64,000 nt of DNA from Candidatus Saccharimonadota bacterium (GTDB lineage Bacteria > Patescibacteriota > Saccharimonadia > Saccharimonadales > Saccharimonadaceae): contig WRHJ01000004.1 of the NCBI GenBank assembly GCA_009783305.1, forward strand, positions 1 to 64,000. The letters are read 5' to 3'. Below the pieces are notes generated by a model that was not told the origin of the DNA, did not search any database, and saw only the letters and a program-made list of their open reading frames with translations. Shown piece by piece: positions 37,313-45,162 of the stretch (position 1 is the first letter of the stretch; each line of letters starts with the position of its first letter). Both the position numbers and the translations under genes were made by a program.

Positions 37313-38235
37313 TAGAAAATCTCTGTCCAAAAGGAGGATATTTCATTTTGCAGGGATTGGGTGTCGGTACTTAATGACCTAAATGTTTCACTTGAAAATA
37401 TTGGAAGTGATTTCAATAATGTTCCATCTCGTTCGCTTGCGACTTTGTCTTGGTACTCTTGGTGCAACTGCTGGCATACTAGCCTGTCATCGTTGCCGAA
37501 GTTACAAGTGTTACTAACCGCTGACATTAATAGCCCGGTTTTTTGCTTGAGATACTCATTTAATATTTGGGCACTGCTTTGGATGTTTGCATCACCAGAA
37601 TCGAGAAGACTTTGTGCCTTGGTGTTTGGTTTATAGTTTCTGACTGTAGCGAGGTCTTCAGAAGATAATGGCACGGAATTGTTGGTAGCTCGTGTTATAT
37701 TGTGGATTAATGTCAGAAAGCCTTCACTAAAATCTTCAATCATGTCTAGTGCAGAGGTATGTCTGGTTAAAATATCGTCAATTTGCTCCATGATTTGCCT
37801 GAATCTAGAATTGATGTCGAGCGAAGCAGAAGTAATGCCGTCATACTGACTAATTTCGTCGTAAGTGTCTCTGGCGTTTTGAATAGCTGATCTGCTGTTC
37901 GGTATACTGATCAGAAGATCCTCTACGGATCCGCCGTTGGTTGATAGGATTTCTGTATTTTCGAGAGGTCGAAAAAGTTGCACCCTAATGCTGTCTAATC
38001 CGCTTGCGATCGTAGTGCTGTCTGTTTTGTTGTGAAGAAATAGAAAGTACATAATGACCGCGGCGGTAATGGCCGCAACTAATAAGATACCGGAGATGAT
38101 GAGTAGGATTTTTTTGATTGAGGAACGAGGTTTATCCTGTTGCAATATGATGTCGCTGCCGATTGGGGCAACTGGGAAGACTGGGTCCGAAACAGGAGCT
38201 GGACCGCTAAAAACTGGATTATTACCCTCTTGCAT
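37312..38235 (-). CDS. Hypothetical single-pass membrane protein upstream of VirB6-like gene
   Basis: 307 residues. Pro-rich N terminus, basic RSSIKK, one membrane helix at about 42-67, then a helical extracytoplasmic domain with one Cys pair (NTCNFGNDDRLVCQQ). The architecture matches the protein at 7958-8929. The stop overlaps the VirB6-like start, so the two are translationally coupled and probably function together. TGCTAATAT ends 6 nt before the ATG (leaderless). No known family. Confidence 0.72.
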   Translation of the reverse strand: MQEGNNPVFSGPAPVSDPVFPVAPIGSDIILQQDKPRSSIKKILLIISGILLVAAITAAVIMYFLFLHNKTDSTTIASGLDSIRVQLFRPLENTEILSTNGGSVEDLLISIPNSRSAIQNARDTYDEISQYDGITSASLDINSRFRQIMEQIDDILTRHTSALDMIEDFSEGFLTLIHNITRATNNSVPLSSEDLATVRNYKPNTKAQSLLDSGDANIQSSAQILNEYLKQKTGLLMSAVSNTCNFGNDDRLVCQQLHQEYQDKVASERDGTLLKSLPIFSSETFRSLSTDTQSLQNEISSFWTEIF

Positions 38236-38241
38236 ATACTC

Positions 38242-38250
38242 ATATTAGCA
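38242..38250 (-). promoter_or_regulatory. Extended -10 box, leaderless start
   Basis: TGCTAATAT with 6 nt to ATG at 38235. Confidence 0.65.
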
Positions 38251-38285
38251 TAAACATTTTAACGCAACAATGTTTTGTGGCAACA

Positions 38286-38322
38286 AAAATACCCCCTCAG
38301 GATAATCCTTTGGGGGTATTTT
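38286..38322 (-). terminator. Intrinsic terminator of LPETG protein gene
   Basis: 10-bp stem AAATACCCCC/GGGGGTATTT with a nested AGGAT/ATCCT stem and T run in minus sense. Confidence 0.88.
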
Positions 38323-38347
38323 GTGCCACCGTGAAGCGGTCGCTAAT

Positions 38348-39613
38348 TTAACTTAACTTTTTACGGCTGAGGATGTAGTACGTACCAGCTGTGATTAAGC
38401 TGCCAGCACCGATAACGGCACCAACCACAGAGGCTGGACCAGTTTCGGGGAGCTTAGGCGGGGTAGTAGTACAGGTTTTGGAGACATTGACAACGGCGGA
38501 ATCTTGTTTGGTGTTGTTGCCACCGTTAATACCAATTTGTCCCCAGTTGGTCAAAGAGTTTGCACCACAGGCAAGATCGCGATCAACGACCTTTGCCGAG
38601 AAACGGACATAGGCATCACCGTTTGGATTATAGCCACCAATATTTACACCAACAGTGGTGATATTATCGCTGATCTTAAGACCGTTTGGATTATTGGTGT
38701 TATACAGCACGGTAGTACCGGCAATATAGTCCATATTCTTGGGCAGAATATCTTTAACCATGACGTTTGTCGAATTGACAGTACCAAGGTTGCGATAGTG
38801 AATTTGGTAGTTTACGATATCGCCAACGTTGGCGTTAACGGATTCTACCCATTCCTTGTCGCCGTCCTTGCGAACAGTTTTCTCAACGAGAAAACCAAGG
38901 TTCGTGTCAGTTGTGACAAAAGTAGGTTTGACCTCGATAGTCACGTAACCAGCATACTCAAAGCAGCCAGGCATATCACCGTTAAGTGAGTTATACCCAA
39001 GCCTAACGCCAGAGTTGGTTACGATATTGTCGCTAAGTCGTACGCCGCCATTGGCACCGATACCGTTGTTCTCAAAGAGAGCGGAACCGTTGACATATGA
39101 CAGGTAAAAGTCTTGGCTAGATGTGAAGAACGCATTGTCCCAATAACGAGATGGGTTAGCGTTGCTAGAATCGATGAAGCCGTTGACTTCGATAGACCTA
39201 CCAACAGTTGTAGGAACGTTAAACGTAGCTACAACGTCTCTGGCGATAGCATCCAGGCCTTTGGGCGAATTGTTATGGACATACATGCTGACAAGGTAGG
39301 TTTTCCCTGCTTGTACTTGCATGCTGTTATACCAAGTGTTGCCGAGGCCAGCGTTGACGCCAGTCTTTTCGCGGATACCGACGAAGCTTTTTTCATCGCC
39401 GATGTTTGGGTTATTTGAAATTGAGTTGAACGTAATTGTGTTTCCCAGGATACCATTGTTAATTTGATTAATGGTATAGCTAGGACGGCCACCGCCGTTG
39501 TCGCCCCAAGCGCTAACATTAGCGATTGGAATTGCGACCATGACGCCAGCAGCAGTCAAAACGGCAAGGCGTTTTGGCATAGCTTTGATGGCGCTAGTGA
39601 AGTTTTTAAGCAT
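38348..39613 (-). CDS. LPETG-anchored surface protein with DUF11-like domain
   Basis: 421 residues. Signal peptide (about 1-35, cleavage near VSA-W), a beta-rich N-terminal domain of about 200 residues, then a DUF11/conserved-repeat module (GDIVNYQIHYRNLG, VKDILPKNMDYIAGT), and at the C terminus LPETG (388-392), a hydrophobic helix and RKK, a textbook sortase signal. Shine-Dalgarno AAGGAGT. The leader has a small hairpin (GGACTC/GAGTCC) just before it and an A/T-rich palindrome further up. Confidence 0.88.
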   Translation of the reverse strand: MLKNFTSAIKAMPKRLAVLTAAGVMVAIPIANVSAWGDNGGGRPSYTINQINNGILGNTITFNSISNNPNIGDEKSFVGIREKTGVNAGLGNTWYNSMQVQAGKTYLVSMYVHNNSPKGLDAIARDVVATFNVPTTVGRSIEVNGFIDSSNANPSRYWDNAFFTSSQDFYLSYVNGSALFENNGIGANGGVRLSDNIVTNSGVRLGYNSLNGDMPGCFEYAGYVTIEVKPTFVTTDTNLGFLVEKTVRKDGDKEWVESVNANVGDIVNYQIHYRNLGTVNSTNVMVKDILPKNMDYIAGTTVLYNTNNPNGLKISDNITTVGVNIGGYNPNGDAYVRFSAKVVDRDLACGANSLTNWGQIGINGGNNTKQDSAVVNVSKTCTTTPPKLPETGPASVVGAVIGAGSLITAGTYYILSRKKLS

Positions 39614-39708
39614 AAAATACTCCTTATTCTGGACTCTTGATGAGTCCGGGTTTATTAATAGTTTACTATTATTAATCCGCGAGGTCAGCCGTATTGTTAA
39701 AACTAATT

Positions 39709-39734
39709 ACAGATCAGATCATTACTAGGTAAAT
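39709..39734 (+). repeat. Left inverted repeat of 2.3-kb segment
   Basis: 26 bp beginning ACAGATCAGATCATTACT and ending GTAAAT. It matches the reverse complement of 41970-41995 at 24 of 26 positions, the only differences being the two bases between those blocks. Confidence 0.85.
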
Positions 39735-39742
39735 TTGGATTT

Positions 39743-39768
39743 GGGGAGGCCTAATGAAAGGCCTCCCC
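39743..39768. terminator. Strong G/C hairpin downstream of Pro/Thr-rich protein gene
   Basis: Perfect 9-bp stem GGGGAGGCC/GGCCTCCCC with 8-nt loop, but no T run on either side. It may protect the 3' end or stop transcription weakly. Confidence 0.55.
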
Positions 39769-39786
39769 TTAAAGAACATAGGACTT

Positions 39787-41262
39787 TTAACCCGGAGGAA
39801 GCGTTAGACTTCCATTGCCGTTGCCGTCTTCGGGAGGTTGAACGGGAATATTGTCCGTAGGCGGAGGAGATGTGTTATCCTGACGCGGGGTTTCTGTGGG
39901 CTGCGGAGGTTGAGTAGTCTGAGGTCTTGGTCTAACCGTAACGCTGATTCGAACTTCTACAGATGACGGAACCCATGCGGGTCCATTTTGATTGAGCGCC
40001 TGGAGCGTAATAGTGTATGTCCCAGGCGACCCGCCATCGTAGTTGCCCCAACTTTTTATGCTGAGACTGCCATATGCCGTATTGCCGTTAGTAGCGTAAT
40101 AAGTTACCGATATCGGTAACGGTACGCTGCCGGCAGCAGTGCCGTAGTCCACGTAGACAGATGCGCCGCTGTTACCGTAGTTTACGGTATAGTAGCTGTA
40201 CTGAGTAACGGGTGGCTTGGGCGGCTGCGTGGGCTGGTATGCGTCAGGAGGCCTTGTGCCACCACCAACGTCGCCGTTATCGTTGTGTACGGGATCCTCG
40301 TAGGGATCCTTGGTCGGCTGAGGCGTTGTCGTTGGCGGCGGGGTCGTCGTTGGCGGCGGATCTGTTGGCGGCGGGGTCGTCGTTGGCGGCGGATCTGTTG
40401 GCGGCGGGGTCGTCGTTGGCGGCGGATCTGTCGGTCCAGGCGGTTTCCAATATGGAATCTTAAATGGCTGATAGCCACAATTCATACGGAATTCCACTGT
40501 GCCATATTTCGTCCTGAAGACGATGGCCCAACCTCTGGTACTGTTGGTATCGCGAACGATGACCGAAGGCTTATCACCTTCCAGTTCATTACTTTTCATA
40601 TACATCTGGGATGTGTATGAGCCAGTAATTTCTTCGATGTCGACGGTAGCCTCAGTGGTAAGATATTGATAAATCTTTGCGACAGTAGTTTCCCACTGAT
40701 CGGGATGAGCCAAGAAGCGCAAATGCGCTGCGTCGGCTCGTTGTTCCACTGATAGTCTGGCTTCGGGCTGAAGGAGAACTTCTGGTAGATCCAGAGCGTT
40801 ATCCATGTGCAACGCAACGGCTGCACACAGAGCGGGGTCTCCACCGAAAATACCGGCAGCTTCAGCTTCCTCTATTGACTCGAAAGTCACTGTCTCGAAG
40901 CCGGCAGCCGTGTAGATGGTGGTCCTGACGGTTCCATCTTCTTTAGAAACAAATACCGGAGTAATGCTCTTGAAGAAGTCGTCGAAAGTCCACCTTGGCA
41001 GCCTTTCGCTTGAAGGAAATGCCTTGTACGGCGAATCGACGGCGTTGATCGCGTCTTGACCTAAGTCATAGCGATTGGGGCCGAAGTTGTTGTTCTCAAC
41101 GTCATTGCTATAGTAATGCACCAGCAGCTCTTCTTCGCTCTCCGATGGAGGGAAGATGATGTCTGGATTGATTACGAGCATTAACGTTGCGCCCAAGAGC
41201 AGGATGGCGGCAAGAATAAAGCTCACCGCTGCACCCAAAGATTTTTGCCTTACAGTGAGCAA
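39787..41262 (-). CDS. Hypothetical membrane-anchored surface protein with Pro/Thr repeats
   Basis: About 491 residues. The TTG at 41262 is chosen because GGAGG lies 8 nt before it; a GTG at 41271 overlaps the Shine-Dalgarno site. An N-terminal membrane segment (about 8-30) is followed by a globular domain of about 225 residues, then a (TDPPPTTTPPP)3 spacer, a Gly/Asn-rich stretch and a beta domain with YYTVNYGNSGASVYVDYG, and a Pro/Thr/Gln-rich end. No LPXTG. It lies 21 nt downstream of the 203-residue protein gene and inside the inverted-repeat-bounded segment. Function unknown; a cell-surface stalk is likely. Confidence 0.7.
   Translation of the reverse strand: MLTVRQKSLGAAVSFILAAILLLGATLMLVINPDIIFPPSESEEELLVHYYSNDVENNNFGPNRYDLGQDAINAVDSPYKAFPSSERLPRWTFDDFFKSITPVFVSKEDGTVRTTIYTAAGFETVTFESIEEAEAAGIFGGDPALCAAVALHMDNALDLPEVLLQPEARLSVEQRADAAHLRFLAHPDQWETTVAKIYQYLTTEATVDIEEITGSYTSQMYMKSNELEGDKPSVIVRDTNSTRGWAIVFRTKYGTVEFRMNCGYQPFKIPYWKPPGPTDPPPTTTPPPTDPPPTTTPPPTDPPPTTTPPPTTTPQPTKDPYEDPVHNDNGDVGGGTRPPDAYQPTQPPKPPVTQYSYYTVNYGNSGASVYVDYGTAAGSVPLPISVTYYATNGNTAYGSLSIKSWGNYDGGSPGTYTITLQALNQNGPAWVPSSVEVRISVTVRPRPQTTQPPQPTETPRQDNTSPPPTDNIPVQPPEDGNGNGSLTLPPG
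40331..40429 (+). repeat. Three perfect 33-bp tandem repeats (coding)
   Basis: Units 40331-40363, 40364-40396 and 40397-40429 are identical and encode the 11-residue TDPPPTTTPPP motif on the minus strand. Confidence 0.95.
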
Positions 41263-41283
41263 TGTGCTCACCTCCTTTCTTTG

Positions 41284-41895
41284 TTAGGCGGACTCTGTTT
41301 CGTTGTTGTCGTCTGACTTGGGTTGTGGCTTGGTCGCGGCGGGTTTATCAACGGGTTTGGCGGCGGGCTTGTCGTCCGCTGCCGGCTTCTCGTTGGTAAG
41401 GCGCCTGATCTCAAAGTGGGTCTTCACATAGGTGGCGATTGCCAGGTAGGCTAAAAAGGTTGCTGCCCCAAAGCCAATGGCTACAAGCAAACCGAAGGGG
41501 CTTGCCAGTGAACCGCACAACTTGTTGACCCAGATGGCTACGCAAATAGCCAAGATGACACCAAAGCCGATGGCGAAAACTGATAATCCGCCGTGGAGCG
41601 CTTTGGTTGCGCGAAGGATGATACTGTTAGTCTTGATGTGCTCGGCGACGTTAAGATCGCGGGTCGCTTTGTGCTCGTTGGCGTTAGCCTCGATGGCAGT
41701 GATGACCGCTTTCTTGACGCCGTCCGCAGCTTCGTTAGACTGTTTCTTGGATTGCTCCAGCATTCTTTCGAGTGCGAGGTCCAATTCGGACTTCGGCTGG
41801 GTTTGGGTGGCTTGACCTTCCATAGTGCGAGTTTCCTCCTTATCTATGATTGCGCCATTACCGGTGGCGCTACCGGTTGTTTGATTGTTGGCCAT
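41284..41895 (-). CDS. Hypothetical two-helix membrane protein
   Basis: 203 residues. A hydrophilic helical N-terminal part (about 1-100) is followed by two membrane helices (about 104-123 and 131-156) and a Lys/Pro/Ala/Asp-rich tail (KPAADDKPAAKPVDKPAATK). No family recognised. Strong GGAGGGC Shine-Dalgarno site. It is transcribed from a near-perfect promoter about 150 nt upstream through a structured leader, and cotranscribed with the Pro/Thr-rich protein. Confidence 0.7.
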   Translation of the reverse strand: MANNQTTGSATGNGAIIDKEETRTMEGQATQTQPKSELDLALERMLEQSKKQSNEAADGVKKAVITAIEANANEHKATRDLNVAEHIKTNSIILRATKALHGGLSVFAIGFGVILAICVAIWVNKLCGSLASPFGLLVAIGFGAATFLAYLAIATYVKTHFEIRRLTNEKPAADDKPAAKPVDKPAATKPQPKSDDNNETESA

Positions 41896-42041
41896 TTGAT
41901 AGGCCCTCCTTTCATAAAACTAGGTATGCCACGCTTGGCGCGTGTAGTCCTAATTACTGCGCATGAAATATTTACGCAGTAATGATCTGATCTGTTAAGC
42001 AACACCTCTCGCACTAGCGTTTTAAACTAGCCAATTAGCAT
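41896..42041 (-). promoter_or_regulatory. Structured 5' leader, about 146 nt
   Basis: The transcript would hold a perfect 9-bp stem ATTACTGCG/CGCAGTAAT (41952-41982), a CACGC/GCGTG stem (41931-41945) and the right inverted repeat before the Shine-Dalgarno site. No known riboswitch class is recognised. The wider gap 41896-42236 holds no gene. Confidence 0.5.
41970..41995 (-). repeat. Right inverted repeat of 2.3-kb segment
   Basis: Inverted partner of 39709-39734 (24/26 identity), oriented inward. Confidence 0.85.
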
Positions 42042-42047
42042 GACCCC

Positions 42048-42076
42048 ATTATATCAAACTTTTAATGTTTTGTCAA
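42048..42076 (-). promoter_or_regulatory. Consensus sigma-70 promoter
   Basis: TTGACA (42071-42076), 17-bp spacer ending TGA, TATAAT (42048-42053). Perfect in both hexamers; drives 41284-41895 and 39787-41262. Confidence 0.85.
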
Positions 42077-42236
42077 CCCCTTTTACACAATTTTAAGCAT
42101 AATGCCATAAGCGGTATGGAGTAGGGGTAATTGATAAGAGGGATGGTTGATGTTATACTTTGATTTATAGGTGGCGCTCATTAAAAGTAGTGCTTTAGGA
42201 TAGATGCCCAAAAAAATTTGGAAAGAGGTGGCTTGG

Positions 42237-43946
42237 ATGAAACCTAACAACCATTGGCTGAGGGGAATTGCACCGATGATTCTAACGGTTGCAAAAGCGA
42301 TAGACACTAACCAGCTGACTATCAATGCCCTCAATGAATTCCCCGTGCCAGATGGTGATACGGGGACGAACCTGGCGAAAACGCTGGGAAAGATAGCGAA
42401 AGATGTTTCAGACTTAGTGGCAGGATTGCCGGCAGGAGAGGAGGTAGACCCACAGGCGCTGTTGAACACGATTGCGAAAAGCGCCAAAAAAGGAGCCCAG
42501 GGTAATTCTGGGATAATTTTGTCAGCGATGATTGACGGAGCAATGGAGGAGCTGAGGACTGCGGATGAGCTGAGCGTCAATTTGGTTGCGCGCTCCTTGA
42601 CTGCTGCGGACAAGAAGGCGCGTACTGCCAAGGGTCTCGATAAGGTAGTCGAGGGGACCATGATGACTGTGATTCGAGCGATGGCGGTGGCAGCGACAGA
42701 GGCAGACAAGAGAGGGGAAACCTCGATAACAGAGGTGGCCAAAGAAGTTTTGACGGCGGCAGTACGTACTGCCAATAAGACACCAGAGATGATGGAGAAG
42801 CTGAAAGGCAAGATAGACTCTGGTGCGTTTGCTTTGGCCCTGATGGCTTTATCGGTTTGCAATCAAGCAATTGATGAGGTATTGCAGTGGCCAGATCTTA
42901 GTTTGGAGGACCCATCGATGAACGCGGCGTCAATAGACAATAATCTGAATTGGCAGTCTGGTACACCCCTGTATTGCACGGAGTTTCTCTGGTATCGCGG
43001 GCATAGTCGAAAACCGACTGAGCAGGAGGCGAAGAAGTTCCTAGCTAAGATTGGGGACTCCGAAATGTATCTGGCAGATGATGAATTAGCGAGGGTGCAC
43101 GTGCATACTAACGAGCCATACAAAGTGTTGGCGTTTTTTGCTAAACATGGCGAAGTGGCAGAGTTTGAGGTGCACAATATGCGTTTGCAGACTGAGGAGC
43201 ACCAGCGTGAGTTGGCGAGAGCGGCGGCGGAAGCGTCAAGCAAGCCGCCGAAGCCGATAGGGGTAGTGGCGGTAGCTAACGGAAAAGGCATGAAGGCGTT
43301 GATGACGGAGATGGGAGCAGATGTGATTGTTGATGGCGGACAGACGTCCAACCCTAATGCTGGAACGATTGCGGAAGCGATTGAATCTGTTAATGCAGAT
43401 GCGGTAATCGTGTTGCCGAGCAATAAGAATATTGCGGCAACGGCGGAATTGGCTTGTACTCTGACAGATAAGGATTGCACGGTAATTCGTACGCTTAATA
43501 TGCCAGAGACTCTGCACATTTTGACGACCTTACATGGGCATGAATCTGATGCAGATTTTGCTACTGTATCGCAAGCGTTGGAGGATGCTTACGGCTACCG
43601 TCCAAATGTAGCAGCAGTAACGGTAGCAATCAAAGATTATGTGTCGGGGTGTGGGCTGGAAGTGAAATCTGGAGATGTGATTGCGATAGCTGATGACGAA
43701 GTCATGATGGTTTGTTCAAGCCAAAATGAGGCGGTTATCGGAATTATCGAATATCTTATCCGCGACATACCGCAAAATGACGTGGAAACCGTAACAGTTT
43801 ATACCGGGATGGATTTTAAAGATTCAATAGAAGCACTTCAGGCAGGTTTGGAAAAACTGCCGTTAGACTCGATAACAGAGAAAAGCGTGATTGATGGAGG
43901 TCAACCGGTTTTCTCGGCGATGGTCGAGGTACAGAGGGCGCTCTAA
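42237..43946 (+). CDS. DAK2 domain protein, FakA-like fatty acid kinase
   Basis: 569 residues from ATG 42237, chosen for the AGAGGTGG site before it (in-frame alternative ATG at 42204). The N-terminal DAK2 kinase domain has the nucleotide/metal motif NEFPVPDGDTGTNLAKT (Asp39, Asp41). A middle domain and a C-terminal DegV-like/FakA-C domain follow. FakA phosphorylates exogenous fatty acids bound by DegV/FakB proteins, one of which is encoded at 29308-30198. Ends in a terminator overlapping the stop. Confidence 0.88.
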   Translation: MKPNNHWLRGIAPMILTVAKAIDTNQLTINALNEFPVPDGDTGTNLAKTLGKIAKDVSDLVAGLPAGEEVDPQALLNTIAKSAKKGAQGNSGIILSAMIDGAMEELRTADELSVNLVARSLTAADKKARTAKGLDKVVEGTMMTVIRAMAVAATEADKRGETSITEVAKEVLTAAVRTANKTPEMMEKLKGKIDSGAFALALMALSVCNQAIDEVLQWPDLSLEDPSMNAASIDNNLNWQSGTPLYCTEFLWYRGHSRKPTEQEAKKFLAKIGDSEMYLADDELARVHVHTNEPYKVLAFFAKHGEVAEFEVHNMRLQTEEHQRELARAAAEASSKPPKPIGVVAVANGKGMKALMTEMGADVIVDGGQTSNPNAGTIAEAIESVNADAVIVLPSNKNIAATAELACTLTDKDCTVIRTLNMPETLHILTTLHGHESDADFATVSQALEDAYGYRPNVAAVTVAIKDYVSGCGLEVKSGDVIAIADDEVMMVCSSQNEAVIGIIEYLIRDIPQNDVETVTVYTGMDFKDSIEALQAGLEKLPLDSITEKSVIDGGQPVFSAMVEVQRAL

Positions 43947-43963
43947 GCAGGGCGCCCTTTTTC
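43935..43963 (+). terminator. Intrinsic terminator overlapping the FakA-like stop
   Basis: 7-bp stem AGGGCGC/GCGCCCT followed by T5. Confidence 0.85.
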
Positions 43964-43978
43964 TATGGTTTTATTTTG

Positions 43979-43987
43979 TGGTATATT
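43979..43987 (+). promoter_or_regulatory. Extended -10 box, leaderless start
   Basis: TGGTATATT with 6 nt to ATG at 43994. Confidence 0.7.
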
Positions 43988-43993
43988 AAGCTT

Positions 43994-44287
43994 ATGGCAG
44001 ATCAGTCAGCATTGTTGAAACGAGTGATGAGGACGCAGACGGTGGATGTGATGCATACGTCGGCGCATGCGTCAGCGCAGAATTCGGGGAATTTTGGGGC
44101 GGCGTCGACAGAGAGTTTTGCGCAGAGGCGGTCAGTTGAGGAACAGAGGAAGTTTGTACGAGGGTATCATAATTCGAAGATTATGGGCAGCGCGGGGTGC
44201 GTGGGGCGGGCGAAGACTTATACGCCGCCGCCGAAGACGTTTGGACCTAGGCCGGGCGGTGCTCCTACCCCGGGACGCCCTAGATAG
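43994..44287 (+). CDS. Small basic hypothetical protein
   Basis: 97 residues, rich in Arg, Ser, Ala and Gly, with a Pro/Gly-rich basic C terminus (PPPKTFGPRPGGAPTPGRPR). No signal peptide or membrane helix. A nucleic-acid- or ribosome-binding role would fit the charge but is a guess. The ATG is supported by the extended -10 box 6 nt upstream. The open frame reaches 18 nt further up, through the promoter. Confidence 0.65.
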   Translation: MADQSALLKRVMRTQTVDVMHTSAHASAQNSGNFGAASTESFAQRRSVEEQRKFVRGYHNSKIMGSAGCVGRAKTYTPPPKTFGPRPGGAPTPGRPR

Positions 44288-44335
44288 ATTAGTTTTGTGG
44301 TAAAATTGGGTTTGCGGGGGTTTAATGGGGGTTCT

Positions 44336-44412
44336 GGCGCCATAGCTCAGCTGGATAGAGCAGGAGACTTCTAAGCTCAAGGTCGCAGGTTCGAATCCTG
44401 CTGGCGCTACCA
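44336..44412 (+). tRNA. tRNA-Arg(UCU)
   Basis: 77 nt with encoded CCA. Acceptor GGCGCCA/TGGCGCT, T arm GCAGG-TTCGAAT-CCTGC, anticodon loop CTTCTAA. The anticodon stem GGAGA/GCTCA has mismatches at 27-43 and 31-39. A TTTAAT box lies 9 nt before the 5' end. Confidence 0.92.
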
Positions 44413-44426
44413 AAATTAGAAGGCAC

Positions 44427-44460
44427 GAAAAAGCCGGCTATAGAAACTGCCGGCTTTTTC
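44427..44460. terminator. Bidirectional intrinsic terminator
   Basis: Perfect 12-bp stem GAAAAAGCCGGC/GCCGGCTTTTTC with 10-nt loop, between tRNA-Arg and the convergent gene at 44474. Confidence 0.9.
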
Positions 44461-44473
44461 GATTTTATAACTA

Positions 44474-44989
44474 TTACTTTTCCTTTCTCGCTTTTTCAAA
44501 TTGGTTCCAAGTGCTTATGATTTGGCCGTAAATATCTTCGCTGAAATATTGGTCCGCCTCATCATATGCTGGTAAAGGAACCCCATCAATATGAGTTATT
44601 TCCGCCTGAGCCAATACGCCGCAAGTTTTGCCGCCAATGTTGTCAAAAAACATGTACTCTAGGCCGAGTCTGTTCTCGAGTATGGGCAATATGGCGCACC
44701 AACGACAGTGATCGATATCTCGATCGGAAGTCTCAAAGCAACTCCAAGTACCCCAGGGGGTTTCAATACTAATGGGCTCACCTTCAAGCAACCACAAGCT
44801 CAACCCTGAAATACCCAACGAACCGCGCGGAGTGTTGTGGTGGACGCCCCTCATAAGGGGACGACTAGTGTCGAACGGATCCTGAGTAGCATAACTCAGG
44901 ATAATCTCGGCAACCTGATGGGCAGCGGAGAAGAGGTGGGCATCGTTCACCATAGCAACATGAAGAGCAGTTGTTTGGGGCTTGGCCAT
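44474..44989 (-). CDS. Hypothetical protein
   Basis: 171 residues, soluble, no family recognised. It contains a Cys/His/Trp-rich segment (SDRDIDHCRWC) and a later Cys (GGKTCGV); alpha/beta composition. Strong GAGGAGGAACC Shine-Dalgarno site, a leader hairpin (GCCCC/GGGGC) and a near-consensus promoter. Expression signals resemble those of the genes at 45163, 50189 and 41284, all unknown. Confidence 0.65.
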   Translation of the reverse strand: MAKPQTTALHVAMVNDAHLFSAAHQVAEIILSYATQDPFDTSRPLMRGVHHNTPRGSLGISGLSLWLLEGEPISIETPWGTWSCFETSDRDIDHCRWCAILPILENRLGLEYMFFDNIGGKTCGVLAQAEITHIDGVPLPAYDEADQYFSEDIYGQIISTWNQFEKARKEK

Positions 44990-45061
44990 GATAGGTTCCT
45001 CCTCGGTAATAGTGTCAAATCGTTAAAGAACTAACGCCCCACAAAAGGGGCTCATTTTTCC

Positions 45062-45090
45062 ATTATATCACAGATTAGTGTAAAAGTCAA
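45062..45090 (-). promoter_or_regulatory. Near-consensus sigma-70 promoter
   Basis: TTGACT, 17-bp spacer ending TGA, TATAAT; followed by a leader with a CCCCTTTTGTGGGG hairpin. Confidence 0.8.
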
Positions 45091-45128
45091 TAGTTTACTG
45101 GGGCTAGAGGTGGTACTTGCAAAATGAA

Positions 45129-45157
45129 AAAAGCCGGCGGTTAGACCGTCGGCTTTT
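45129..45157. terminator. Intrinsic terminator
   Basis: 13-bp stem with one mismatch (AAAAGCCGGCGGT/ACCGTCGGCTTTT) and T run in minus sense, after the gene at 45163. Confidence 0.85.
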
Positions 45158-45162
45158 GTGAG

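Noticed and set aside
40331-40429. Possible CRISPR array
   Set aside because: The 33-bp units are directly adjacent with no spacers and encode TDPPPTTTPPP in frame.
41896-42041. Known riboswitch in the long leader
   Set aside because: Two stems and a repeat are visible, but no conserved aptamer core that I recognise.
42083-42862. Open frame of 259 codons opposite the FakA-like gene
   Set aside because: Shadow of a conserved DAK2 coding region; low-complexity Ser/Ala/Ile sequence from the reverse strand.
42863-43519. Second long antisense frame opposite the FakA-like gene
   Set aside because: Same reason: the plus-strand domain is conserved and no promoter or ribosome site fits.
44132-44413. 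93-codon minus-strand frame over tRNA-Arg(UCU)
   Set aside because: A typical tRNA read-through artefact, with the GFEPATL-like signature seen when tRNA genes are translated.
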